Assembly (NCBI GenBank): GCA_963556695.1
Contig: CAUWAG010000010.1
Span: 4,588,001 to 4,652,000, forward strand
Reading direction: 5' to 3'
DNA from: Anthostomella pinea
Taxonomy: Eukaryota > Ascomycota > Sordariomycetes > Xylariales > Xylariaceae
Length of the DNA stretch: 64,000 nucleotides
Made by a program: the position numbers and the translations under genes. Each line of letters opens with the position of its first letter. Position 1 is the first letter of the stretch. The notes below the pieces were generated by a model. The model was given only the letters and a program-made list of their open reading frames with translations, did not search any database and was not told the DNA's origin. Below are positions 33,301 through 45,400 of this stretch, piece by piece.

Positions 33301-35089
33301 ATGGACGTTCACGTTCTTGTCTACGATCTGTCGGGCGGTCTTGCCAAGCAGATGTCCATGCGCATGCTGGGATTCCAACTCGACGCCATCTACCACACTT
33401 CCATAGAGCTTGATGGAATGGAATATGTCTATGATGGCGGCCTCAATGCCATCAAACCCGGCAGCTCTCATCTGGGCCGACCTCTACAGCGGAGACACCT
33501 TGGTCGAACAGAGTTGCCCCTCGGAGTCATCGTAGAGTACCTGGAATCGCTAAGAGAGATCTATACGCCTCAAGTAAGCTCTTTATCTACTCTACAACGA
33601 CGATGAACTGACCTGATAGGCATACGACCTATTCCGACACAACTGCAATAACTTCAGTAATGATTTCTCGACGTTTCTTGTTGGGAAAGGCATACCGGAG
33701 CACATTACGAACATGCCTCAAGCAGTACTCGACTCACCATTTGGCAGAATGATGCAGCCTCAGTTGACGCGGATGGTTGAGCAGAGGAAGGCTCAGCAGG
33801 GCGGCCTACTTGGCATCCAGAACACCGCTCAGCAGCAGTCCAACGGGTCCGGCGCACCTGCACTTCCTCAGCCTCCAGCGGTAGTCAACGTTACCAGCCT
33901 TGGGGAACTGAACAAGGCACTCGAAGATGCTAAGAAGTCGTGCGCCATAATATTTTTCACCTCCACAACTTGCCCGCCATGCAAGATGCTTTACCCCTTA
34001 TACAACGAATTGGCCGCGCAGCATGGGAAGAACGTAACTCTCATCAAGGTGGATACATTACATGCATACGACATTGCCCAGAAGTACTCAATCAGGGGTA
34101 CACCTACGTTCATGACCTTCGTCAAGGGCAAGCAGGAAGAACAATGGGTTGGCGCCGATGCGGGTTGCTTGAGGGACACCGTCGGGCTGCTGGCGCAGAT
34201 GGCACTTCCCTCCCACCCTCATCGACTGCTTCAGCTGCCACACCTTGCGAATCCAGACGCGAAGCCCGTGGTATTCACCAAGGTTCCTCCGCTTCCGAAG
34301 CTGCTGTCAAAAATGGGCAATGCTGCGAACGACGCGTCGGTTCAAGGGGTCAAGCAATTCATCGAAACAAGATCTGCTCAAGGACCATCCGGAGCAACAC
34401 TGCCCAACCTACAAGCGTTTTCCAACTTCCTGCGCAAGTCTGTGACAGAACTCCCCAAGGAAGTCCTGTTCACCATCGTGGACCTCTTCCGATGTGCTCT
34501 GATTGACCCACGTGTGAGTGGTTACTTTGCCGAGGAAGCCGACCACAAGACTGTCATCGCGGTATTGAATGCTGTGGACGGAGACGCCGAGTGCCCCTAC
34601 GCTCTCAGGCTGGTAACATTACAGATGGCTTGCAACTTGTTCTCAAGCCCACTCTACCCGAGTCAGATCCTTGGCCAGGCTTTGTTGCGAACTCCCATCA
34701 CGCAGCTCATCTCGGCAAGTTTCCTGGATGAAAGCCACAAAAACACTCGGGTGGCGGCAGCTTCGTTGTTATATAACGTTGCTTGCGCCAACAGTCACAG
34801 GAGGGAAGAGTCGGGCGATGTCCTGCCGGAAGAGGACCAGATAGAACTCGCAGCATCAGTGCTAGAGACTATATCGCAAGAGGAGTCGTCCAATGAGGCT
34901 CTTCATGGGATGCTGTTGGCGTTGGGATTCCTGGCATATTGCATGCCTATGGAAGGAGACTTGGTAGACCTCTTGAGGACAATGGGCGCTCAAGGGACCA
35001 TCTTAGCCAAGAAGAAGCAGTTCCCGAACGAACCACTGATCAACGAGGTCGGGAATGAGTTGCTGGGAAAGGGACTTGTGAAGAAGTAG
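33301..35089 (+). CDS. PPPDE peptidase - thioredoxin - PUL domain protein
   Basis: Two exons, 33301-33573 and 33620-35089, giving 580 aa. The intron has donor GTAAGC, branch ACTGAC and acceptor GATAG. Residues 1-115 are a PPPDE (DeSI-like) thiol isopeptidase domain with the catalytic pair His32 (YHTSIEL) and Cys100 (HNCNNFS). A linker follows, then a thioredoxin fold with an intact CPPC active site (about residues 209-212) and a cis-Pro loop (RGTPTF). The rest, about 320-580, is an all-helical PUL domain, the Cdc48/p97-binding module of Doa1/PLAA. PPPDE enzymes remove SUMO or ubiquitin from substrates; the fusion suggests a redox-linked deconjugase recruited to Cdc48, which is inference. The start ATG sits in a Kozak-like CACCATGG and matches family N-termini. 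Confidence 0.9.
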
Positions 35090-35559
35090 ACCTCTGCATA
35101 AAGGATTGCCTCTGATGGACTTATCAAGGTAGCTACAGGTAGCCAAGACGCGACGCGTTTGACCTTCGTAAATAGAGTAATAGACCGGAGCTTGCGGCAT
35201 AGCGTGCGTTGGTTTCCTGCCCAAACACCCGCTATCATGGACAATAAACACTGGCCTTCACTCACATGTTTCATGTAAGGCAGCATGGCATGTAAGGTGC
35301 TCACTAGCTCCCAGTATTGACATCGATGATTTGTTCTACCTTTAGATCTTATTCCATTACCCCGACATCCCAGACACGGTCTCGCAGTTCCAAGTTTGAG
35401 ATCGATTGCCCCTCCCAAGAACCCATGTTCTTCACCCAAACAGCACGTCACAGCGCGGGGCAGTCTCGTCAATCCCAGGTACCTATGCGGGTGGGGGGGG
35501 CTTTCTAAGACATCGTGTTGCAATGATGTTGCTAGGATGTTAAAGCTTTAGCATCATCG
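35090..35559. other. 3' flank of the PPPDE gene
   Basis: No gene recognised. Leads into the AT-rich block. Confidence 0.4.
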
Positions 35560-36080
35560 CGGGTAAAAACGGACTTTTTTTTAAATTTAAAACGGCTATT
35601 AAGTTTATAAAAGATAATAGCAAGGTTAGATAACCTATTTTTATCGGTAATTATTAATTAAACTATTGATTATTAAAAGGTTATCATGGCTACGTTTAGC
35701 TATTATAACTACTTACCGTAATTTTTAACTTAAAATAATATTATAACGTTAATATCGTTTTATAATTAAAAGTAACTTAAGCGGCTATTATTAAGAAAAA
35801 ACGTTTGAAACCTTTTAAAAACTTTTAAAAAACGCGCGCGCTTTTATATTCAAAAGCTTTTTAATTATAAATAAAATTTAAACGGAATAATTATGAAAAT
35901 ATTATACTATTGTATTATTAAGGTTTTATAAGTTATAATCATTGAAGATCTTAAGATTTTCTTTCTAAATAATTATATACGTTATTCGCCCGGCGCTTAA
36001 ACCCTATATAACTTTAAGCTTATATTATTTTAATATAATGTTATAGCTCTAATATTATATGTGGCTTCATATAGCCTTGT
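35560..36080. repeat. AT-rich relic block, RIP-like
   Basis: An abrupt switch to sequence dominated by A and T, full of TAA/TTA/TAT words, bordered by normal-composition DNA on both sides. A T-run (about 35574-35582) lies at its left edge. Such isolated AT blocks in Pezizomycotina are usually transposon remains mutated by RIP. No terminal repeats, target duplication or residual protein could be found, so the original element cannot be named. Confidence 0.55.
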
Positions 36081-36758
36081 AACTAGAATACTTATTTCGG
36101 CTAGCCACTAAGTCAATCTGTTGGATTAAAGGTATGCCTAGAAGGCACCTTGACAGGTAGACAACGGAACCTAGTTGTTCCGTCCCGATCCAGCCCCTCT
36201 GGCAACAAAACTGCCACGGTCGCACAAGGACACTCTAGACAGACAGAATACACACACACACTTCACTCTGACGATTGGCTCAAATCTGACACAATCCGTG
36301 GCATTAGTTACCAGTTCGATATCATGCCTGAAATTAAGTAGTGACATAACTGGCCAGCATAACGTACTAACATTTTGGTGCAACGCTGCTCCGCATAGGT
36401 AGCCAGGCTGGCAGCTGGAGTTTAGCGGCCCCTCCGGCCTCGCCTACCGCCGCTTACATCCGATCCCGCCTTACCTCCATCATCCTAGGCGCGCCCGCTG
36501 CTCTGGCAACCACGGCCAACACTGGAAAGTAAATACTCGCCCCACACAGTTTCTTTAATCCCTGTACCTGCCAGCCAAATCACCTTACCTAAGGCCGGTG
36601 CACAGATGTACGGCATTCCATGTCTGTACCAGCAGCGCTTTCGCGACATTCTTGACGACATCTGCGAGACACTGTTATCAACTGGAATGGTGCCGTTGGA
36701 CCCGCGACGCCTGCCTGCCTCTGCCTCCCTCTCCACGACGCTACCATTATCGCTAGAC
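36081..36758. promoter_or_regulatory. upstream region of the kinesin gene
   Basis: Normal base composition resumes. An in-frame ATG at 36606 could extend the kinesin N-terminus by 51 residues, but that segment has no conserved feature. Confidence 0.35.
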
Positions 36759-38729
36759 ATGAAACCTCCCACCTCCGCCGCCGCCCTCCGCTCCTCCGCC
36801 TCGACACCCTCACTGCGCTCTCGCGATGGCACGCTGCCCCCGACCATGAGGATGGATGCTGGTGGAAATGTGAGGGTTGTGGTGCGGGTGAGGGCTTTCT
36901 TGCCCAGAGGTGCGTTTCTACTTTGCCTTTCAAGTGGCTTCTTCGGCCTATTGCGCAGTTGGTGAACAACTGTTTATTGTGTATGAGAGTGAATGACTGA
37001 CGAACATGCAATGGCCACAGAGCTCTACCGCGGTGCCGACTGCCTGATCAGCATGGACCCGATAACACAAATGACAACACTGCACGTCCCAAACGACAGC
37101 GACCCGGCCAACGCCCGCGCCAAGAGCCGCAAGGTCATCGAGGAGAAGTCGTTCACCTTCGACAACTCGTTCTGGAGCCACGACATGGAGGACCGGCACT
37201 ACGCGCACCAGGAGGACGTCTACAACAGCCTAGGCGAGGAGTTCCTCGACCACAACTTCGAGGGCTACCACACCTGCATCTTCGCCTACGGCCAGACCGG
37301 CTCCGGCAAGTCGTACACCATGATGGGCACGCCCGACCACCCGGGCCTCATCCCGCGCACCTGCGAGGACCTGTTCCAGCGCATTGAGCAGGCCCAAAAC
37401 GAGACACCAAATATCTCATATCACGTGCGAGCGTCCTATTTCGAGGTCTACAACGAGCATGTGCGCGACCTGCTCGTGCCCGTGAATCCAAGCCAGGCGC
37501 CGTACTACCTGAAGATCCGCGAGTCGCCATCCGAAGGGCCGTACGTGAAAGATCTGACGGAGGTGCCTGTCAGGAATTATGGGGAAATCCTGCGATACAT
37601 GAAGTCTGGAGATGCGAGCCGCACGACAGCGAGTACCAAGATGAACGACACAAGTAGTCGGAGTCATGCTGTGTTTACAATCATGTTGAAACAGATTCAC
37701 CACGATATGGAGACGGATGAGACGACAGAACGCAGCTCACGAATCAGACTAGTGGATCTGGCAGGAAGTGAGCGAGCCAAATCTACCGAGGCAACAGGGG
37801 CGAGACTCCGGGAGGGAAGCAATATCAACAAGTCCCTGACAACACTTGGGCGTGTAATTGCGGCTCTGGCCGGCCCAACACAACAGCGTGGCGGAAAGCG
37901 AAGCAAAGATATTGTCCCGTACCGAGACTCCATCCTCACATGGCTTCTGAAAGACTCCCTCGGCGGAAACAGCAAGACGGCCATGATCGCCTGCATCGCG
38001 CCGTCCGACTACGAAGAGACACTGTCCACCCTGCGGTATGCGGACCAGGCCAAGCGCATCCGCACGCGGGCGGTGGTCAATCAGGACCACGTCAGCACGG
38101 CGGAGCGCGACGCGCAGATCGCGACCATGGCCGAGGAGATCCGCGTGCTGCAGCTGTCGGTATCGGACTCGCGGCGGCGCGAGAAGGACGTGCGCGAGAG
38201 CGAGGAGAAGCTCGAGGAGTACCAGAACCACGTCATCGCGATGCAGCGGCTCATGGAGGAGCGCAGCCTCGTGGCCGAGGGCAAGATCCGCAGCCTGCAG
38301 ACCGAGAACGAGGCCCTGCGGCTGCACCTCAAGCTCGCGCTCGACAGCCTCAAGAACCCGATCCCCGAGGTCGCCGTGCAGAAGCCCAGGGCTGCTGTGG
38401 TGGAAGACGATGGCGACGATGATGATGGGGTGGTCGTCGGTGGTGGCGATCCGGAGGCTGACAAGGAGAACGCGCCAGTGGACGGGGATGCGGGCGGGAG
38501 AAAGAGCAAGCGGCAGAGCCTTGCGAGCCTCATGGACGAGGCGTATTACGACGACGAGGACGACGGGTACTCGTCCGAGGTGTACGAGGAGAAGGCGAGC
38601 GATATGCAGGACTACATGCACGAGCTGCTCAGCGACCTGTCCATGTTCCGGCGCAAGATCGGCGATGACAAGGATCGGTTCTTGGACGAGACGCGGCGAC
38701 AGCCTTTGGGGGAGAGGACCAACCGCTGA
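36759..38729 (+). CDS. kinesin-3 family motor, short form without FHA/PH tail
   Basis: Two exons, 36759-36909 and 37021-38729, giving 619 aa. The intron has donor GTGCGT, branch GACTGACG and acceptor CACAG, and splices RVRAFLPR to ELYRGADC. The motor domain occupies about residues 35-400: nucleotide P-loop GQTGSGKS, switch I NDTSSRSHA, switch II DLAGSERA, and the LRYADQAKRIRT neck. The sequence is closest in feel to kinesin-3 (Unc104/KIF1, fungal UncB). A coiled coil of about 60 residues (EEIRVLQLSVSD..) follows, then an acidic Lys/Ser-rich tail ending PLGERTNR. There is no forkhead-associated, CC1 or PH membrane-binding domain, so cargo binding must differ from Unc104. The start at 36759 is the best-supported ATG; 36606 is the alternative. 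Confidence 0.88.
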
Positions 38730-39085
38730 TGTTTGTTTGGTCTGTCACGTCAGTTGCAACTTTTCAGGACTCGCGTTGGGTATTTGAGTCAGTCGGGATG
38801 GTGTTGCTAAGCAGAGCATGCATTTTGTATTGGGCAAGCCTGGGCGTCTGGAGTATACGCATTGGAATTGTTTCGTTCGTTCAAAGAAAGGGGTTGTATA
38901 CAGGCTCCTGTGGTTTGGCAAGGGGTCTGTCTGGCTGATGGCCCGGTCCCATGTGATAATATCCATCATGTCAGAATGAATGAACTTACTTACGATTGTG
39001 ATCAAGTCCCTGCCTCTCATTGTCGGTTGCAGTACATCAGAGCTAAGTGCTGCTCTATTTCATCTCATTGATCTTCACCTACTAC
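38730..39085. other. intergenic region between convergent genes
   Basis: Short 3' flanks of the kinesin and JmjC genes. Nothing else seen. Confidence 0.5.
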
Positions 39086-40516
39086 CTACCTACCTCCTTC
39101 CTCGGCAGCCCAAACATTCCGAACAAATGAGACGAGCGGGTATAGCGGTCCGCTGAATTCCATGTCGTACCTGCATTCTATGATCAGCCTCGGGACTCGG
39201 TTTCTCTTGCAAAGGAGACTCGACAGCGGGAGTTGAGCTTACCAGTAGTTCACTGCTACGCAGATGCCCTCGTCGGAGCAAGACTGCGAGACTTTGTGGT
39301 ACCTTTCCCCCAAGTTAGTACCATATCGTGAGTATGTGTATGTATAACATTGAAGCCAGACCGGGCCAGAACGGCTATGTGTGAGTTGGAGGCCGGACGG
39401 AGATGAATGGACTCACCACATAGCGGGCAGATACAGCATATCGCCCGGATCCAACGTGACGCGCATCGGCTCCGCGAGGTGCGAGTACGGCGTCGCGCGC
39501 GCGGTTGGGGCGTCGGGGTCCCAGGTTGCGAAGGGGACTTTCATCCCTGCCCCTTCTCCTTCACCTTGCTCGCCCTCGTCCCTCCGCAACGCGAGGCCGT
39601 TCTCGGCGTCGCGGACGTACGTGGCGGGCACCAGGTCCTGCTCGTTGACGCACGGCTGGCACAGCGGCCGGAGCAGGACGAAGTGCTTCTGCCCTGCGAT
39701 TTGCACGTATATGTTCTCGTAGTTGTCGCGGTGGAGCGCTGTGACGGAGTGTGAGTTGCCGATCCAGAGGTTGATGGCGTCGGGGTCTTTCTGTTCTCGG
39801 CGCGGGGAGTCAGTGTTTTTGTTTGTCTGTGGCCGGCGGGTTACATAGTTCCATGTGGCATAGGCGGCTCCGCGCTGACCCGGATGAGGGCGAGGTGGGC
39901 GAGGTGGGTGAGGCGGGAGAAAGGGGTAATAAACTGACCTCGAGCGCTATGCGCGCAAAGGCGATGCTACACTGCACTTGGCCGAAGAGCGTGATATACT
40001 CGTGCCGGAGATTGTCGTTCTCTACGACACAACAACATTCATGAGTGGACGCCCCCATTCATTCAAGGGAACACCAGCTGACCTACGTGTCTGCGCATAG
40101 CGAACCTCGCCCCTTTCCGCTCCCCCAGTTCCCTTTTCGGAGTTGCCGTTGCCCCTCCTCTCCTGTTGGATCACATAGTCGAGGAAGTCCTCGAATGCCT
40201 GATCCTCCTCGTGCGGTTTCGCAAATAAGAGGTCGCCGCTGTCGTCTGTATCCACGGTAGGCGCGTCCGCATTCCCGAACGGCGTCACCGCCACGTTGAC
40301 CTTGTGGCCTGCGAGGGTGGACCGCAGGTATGAGGCATCCCAGCGTCGTGTTGCCGTCCAGTCTCGCGCGCCGCGCCGGATGACGAAGGGTGTGTTGCGC
40401 GAGACGTGGCGCATGAACTCCAGCGGGCTGGGCTCCGAGTCTAGCGACTCGATGGTGGATGCGTTCAGCTCGTTGTAGGTCGTGAGCAGCTCTGCTATTG
40501 GGTCCTCGGATGCCAT
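39086..40516 (-). CDS. JmjC-domain hydroxylase, JMJD7-like
   Basis: Five exons on the minus strand: 40516-40087, 40021-39939, 39790-39417, 39302-39243 and 39170-39086, giving 343 aa with every phase consistent. The N-terminal helical part (TPFVIRRGARDWTA) and the segment YAQT-QNDNLRHEY match JMJD7-type proteins. The cupin core has the Fe(II) ligands His191 and Asp193 (ALHRDNYENIYVQIAG) and the distal His298 (AMWYHKVSQS), with GQKHFVLL supplying the 2-oxoglutarate Lys. The C-terminus (NYWYDMEFSGPLYPL) is typical. Human JMJD7 is a lysyl hydroxylase of DRG GTPases with disputed peptidase activity. By family the fungal protein is a 2-oxoglutarate oxygenase, not a proven histone demethylase. Exon 4 is only 60 nt. 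Confidence 0.87.
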
Positions 40517-42436
40517 GTTGTTCTCAGGTACGGTGGTGGGATGGGACTTTGTCTCTGACGCAGCTGCCGCCTCTCAGCTGTTGTGACAGGTCATAAATCC
40601 TCGGCAGGATCGGCGTGCGTGTGCGTATGGAGCTCAGAGTCGTTTCAGGGGTGCGCTATAAGCAAGGCTGCGATGCTTTTTCTGGTGTTTTGGCGCCAAC
40701 TTGGCTAGAGCCACGATTGGTTGCCATCTGGAGGAATTTTGGGACCCTGGCCAATCCGGTCGCGGCGAACCAATGGAAACCTTCTCGTTGGGGCCATGAC
40801 GCCCAAAGTGAGCTGATGTCTGCCTCGCGAACCCACGATGCCGGTTAGATTGTCAGCTTCCTCAGCTCAGGTAGGGGTGTCGGTGGTCAGATTCCGTTGC
40901 TATTCTGGAAGCCGGTGGTCTCATTGTTAGGGGTCATAAAGACGACCTGATGGAGCATATAATCTGAGCGACCATCCCGTCTCGACGTCTCCCTCTCCAC
41001 CTCCTTCTTTTTCGCTTTTCAACTTGCTGTTGCAACCGACTAACTACACGTTACCATCGCACCGAACTCGAACCCGAGATCCGAGCTGGTGTCGATCACA
41101 TGCCAATGTCTTACACCGACATTGATCGATCTATCAACAACCGCCACAGTCACACAGGACCTTCGAGCGACAGCTGCATCTCTCATCATTTCACAACTTC
41201 ACAAGGTGGAGATCACTCCAGTGGGTATGATGCGACCCTCACAGCCTCACCGCTGGTCGTCTCTCTCGAATTGGGGTTGTGGAAATGGGACCGACCATTT
41301 TTCTTTTCATCTTCATGTTCATCCATCGGCCGATCTTCATCTTCAGCTGATGCAGGCGGGCTGAAATGAAACTGTTCCGTGCAGCCCGTGTCGGGGCAAC
41401 AGCGGGAGATCATCCCCGGGCTTGGCATACAGGCTGCTTCCTTTCATGTTATTGGTGGGGGTTTATCCCCGACCCCTATCTCGCCCTGCTCGCACCTCGC
41501 CTTCGGGTTGGGGGCCAGAACCCTACCCCGCGGATGGACCCGAGCCCGGCCGGGACAGCGCGAAGATCCAGTCGCACCCCTCCAGACCTGTGGGATTCAA
41601 CCCACACCTGCACCTGCACCTGCACCTGCAAAACCCGACGTTTCCTTACAACTATTATTGGCGTCTTTGATTCTGTCGAGGTTTGTAGGTGATGTCTGTC
41701 TGGGATTGGGGCTTGTTGTCGCGCCCATCACTGATCAATCTCCTCTATCCCCTCTTCCCAGACCTTCCCCCGCGGCCCTGGTGCGACCTGCCTACCGAGT
41801 GCTAGAGCATCACAAACATCCATTCGGAGACCTAGCAACGTTGGCGTCGCCCTAGGCCCGACTATTCTGCAAGCCCGCAGGTAATAGTTCCGTTTTATTT
41901 GTGACTCCAGAGTCTTTCCCACTTGGTACGCGTACGTTTCTATCCTGTTATGGACATGCGCTGCTGATCCTGCCATTCTACAATGCCTTGGCTGCTTGGG
42001 GAACGGAACTTTGAAGCCCCTGTACGCAGTAAAACATTTCCATGTGCCAGTGCCAATGTCGGGTCAGTCCCTACTTCCTGCCGGGCCAAGCTCCATCCAC
42101 TATCTATCTTTCTGCTCCCGACAACATCAAAGCTCCATAACAAGCGATTGGACGACCCTGCATCACCACGAATGACCATGTCTTCGCTGAATGTCCACCC
42201 ATAGCCACCCATACCGTTGGAGTTCTCCCAGATAACAACCACACTCTACAACAGCCAGCACGCTGTGAGCGCCTCGACCACTGCTCACACTATCTGCCGA
42301 TGCGACTTCACACTATGCGCCTCCCATGTCTCTTCTCGCAGGCCACTTGCCTCGATACAGTCTGCGTGCCCAATCTGTCCACAACCCGGTGATCGTTAGG
42401 ATCGGTTGGCTACCTAGGTAGATACAGTCCTGAAGG
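40517..42436. promoter_or_regulatory. shared upstream region of the JmjC and SCAP genes
   Basis: 1.9 kb between divergent starts. Contains a short (cacctg)n run at about 41606-41630. Open frames here overlap on both strands and are not supported. It presumably holds both promoters and the leader of the SCAP gene. Confidence 0.4.
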
Positions 42437-45400
42437 ATGATTTGGTATCTGCTCTATCCTTTTAGGGGGTACGTTGTTCCTACCTTGCTCGCCTCGCACC
42501 CACTGTCTTGGTCGCGTGCCTTGGCTATTAGTGACAGAGCCTCATTGATTGACTCTCATGCGCATCCAGGACCACCGAAGCTCCCGTGCTGGGTCCAACC
42601 CACCCTCTGCGCAGCGCCTTCACGCGGTACGGGAGATATGCCGCCAGCCATGTCGTCACGACCCTGTTGACATCCGTCGCTGTCGCCGCCGTCCTCATCT
42701 ACCCGTTTCCCTTCCTCTATACCAAAGACTTCACCAATGGCGCCTCCAGTCTTCCCAACCATGTTTGGACCGACGCCCAGCCTCTCGAGGAGAGGAACGT
42801 CCAGGAGCCCGATGTTATAATGCGATCGATATGGGTCCACGGGAGCTACTTCCAGGCTCTAGATAAGGAAGTCCTGCTGGCTGCGCTGGAGCTGCAAGAT
42901 GAACTGCTTGGGCCGACTGTCGACTTCGATCCCCGCCAGCTGCCCGACAACGAAACCCTCGATTTGCCCGACATAGCGACCGCTCGACACCTCTCCCCGC
43001 AACAGCGTGATTCATTCCATGTTGCCAACGGCCTTACCAACGAGTCATGGTTCTTCCACTCCCCACTTCAGTATTGGTCCTGCTGTTCAGATGCCATAGA
43101 GCAGGATGGTGATATTCTGGCGACGGTAAACGAGCGGAAGAACCAGCCCACGTTTGTCAACACAACCTTGAGACATTCGAATGTCTTCAGCGGGAAACGT
43201 TTCGAAGACCGCCGTCTTGTGGCTGCCGATGCCTTGGTCATTACTCTCGTCCATCTCCGAGACTCGCCAATCGGCCGTCTATGGCAGGAGAGGGCTCAAG
43301 CACTTGCCAGCAGGATGACCGACAAGTGGAGAGTGTTCACTCCTCAGGATGGCAAGTCGGCTCAGCTATACGAATTTCAGTTCCGCCCTATGTCGTCTCA
43401 AGATGTTTGTCTTCTGGGGCTCGCATACCTGCTTGTCCTGATATACTTCCTGTATAGTCTGTCCAAGTTACGAGCTGTCAAATCCAAGGTTGGGCTGATG
43501 GTCACGGTGGTGGCCCAGATCGTTCTTTCCATCATGTCAAGCTTCACCATATGTGCCATTTTCAAGATCGATCTATCGAGGATACCCCGGTTCGGGTACC
43601 CGCTCATCATATTCTCTATGAGTCTTGAAAACATATTTCGACTCATCAACTCCGTCATCCTCACTCTATCCGAAGACAACACAAGCAACAGGATCGGCCA
43701 CGCATTCGGCGAGACTGGCCATATTGCAGTCGCTAGCGTTGCACAAAACCTGCTCATCCTATATGGCCTATCTCAGATTGTGTCTCCCGGTGTCTCTGCA
43801 TTCTGCACATTCGCAGCGATCGCGTTGATACTCGATTTCTTCTACCTTTCGACCTTCTTTCTTTCAGTCCTCAGTGTCGACGTGCGGAGAACCGAGCTGA
43901 GTGATGCCCTTGCGAAAGCCTCGATACGAACTCATCGCTCACCTTCAGATCCCCAGCCACGGCAAACGTGGATGGATGCAATGCTGCAGGGCAAGATAGC
44001 CATGTCAACCCGAATAGCTGGTACCATTATCATGGTGGGCTTTGTTCTCATCACCCAGTGGCACTTCTTCGAGAATGAGAGTGTCATGAGAACCCTCGCT
44101 CGCATCATGTGCGCTTCTCACAAATACAAGCATCTCAGCCCCTTACGACCTTCGTTACTCGTTGATATTCACCAGGCTAGGAGCCCGACTTCATGGCTCC
44201 GTCTACAAGATCACGAAACGGCCCGCGAAGTCATTCACGTTGTGAAACCTGACGCCCATAGCTACATTGCCAAGGTTTTTGACCCTCACATCTTCGTTCT
44301 GAAAGGTTCCGACCGGATGCTCTCTGCTCATGAGCGTATACTCCCTCCAGCGGTTTACGACTTCGCACGCCATCAATCAGCTCCTTTCGTGGTGACGGTA
44401 CTTGTCATCGCCGCCGCCGTACGCCTCCTGATGAACTATCTCTTATGGGATGAGCTGTCCGAGACCAGCTCGGTTGACAGCCCCGGAGAAGAACCCCTAC
44501 TTGCTGTGAAGACTTTGAGCATAGGGCATCATCTGGACGTTGCCATGCTTTCAGCTTCTTCCACCGGTCATCTCGTATCCGTTGGGCTGGATCGCATTAT
44601 CCGCGTGTGGGACGTTAGGACTAGTTGCTGTAGCTACGTCCTAGGTGACGATAAAGCTGCCCCAAACATCCCCTTCCCAATCCTGGCCATGTGCATCGAA
44701 GACGAATCTCATTGGCTCGCCATTTTGACGACAGACCGCGTTCTGCTGTGGAATCTGGTCGATCGCCATTGGGGTCCTCCAATCAAGGTAGATCGCTACC
44801 GGCATAAACCAGAAGCCTTCTTCTTTGGCTACGACGATTGTGCATCGATACCTCCTCTGACTCTTGTCCGCCGAGATGGTGTCGTGGCCGAACTGAGGTC
44901 AGACAAGAGACATACGAGTAGCTGTGTGACCACCGAGGAGAGTGTCATCGTCTCAGCAGACTCTCTCATTGAAAAGGGTACGTCCACGCGGCATTTGATC
45001 ATAGAGGAAGGAGTACTAACATGTACAAAGCTTTCCCGACGAAAATCATGGCCTCTACTCGAGAGGGTGATGTCCGTCTTATTATTCAAGATGGGCACAA
45101 TTGGGAATCGAGCATACTCAGTGTCCAGCCTTCGAGAGATCGAGAGTTCATCTCGATTCAGGCTCTGCCAGATTTGGGGTTCTTTCTCATCATCAGGTCC
45201 CAGACCGTGGATCTCGTCGATTCACAAACACGCAGAGCCATTTATACATTCAAGGTGGATCCTATCCAACCCAAGAGTATGAAGGTTTTCCATTCAAGAC
45301 CACGACGGATGCGATGCGGTTCCGTGGCGTTATGGAGCTTTACCCTTGCGTATCTCAACACGTATACCCGGGATCTTGTGGTACAGACCTATAGTCCACT

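Noticed and set aside
37749..38621. 290-codon minus-strand frame opposite the kinesin gene
   Set aside because: Antisense shadow of a GC-rich coding exon with clear motor motifs on the + strand.
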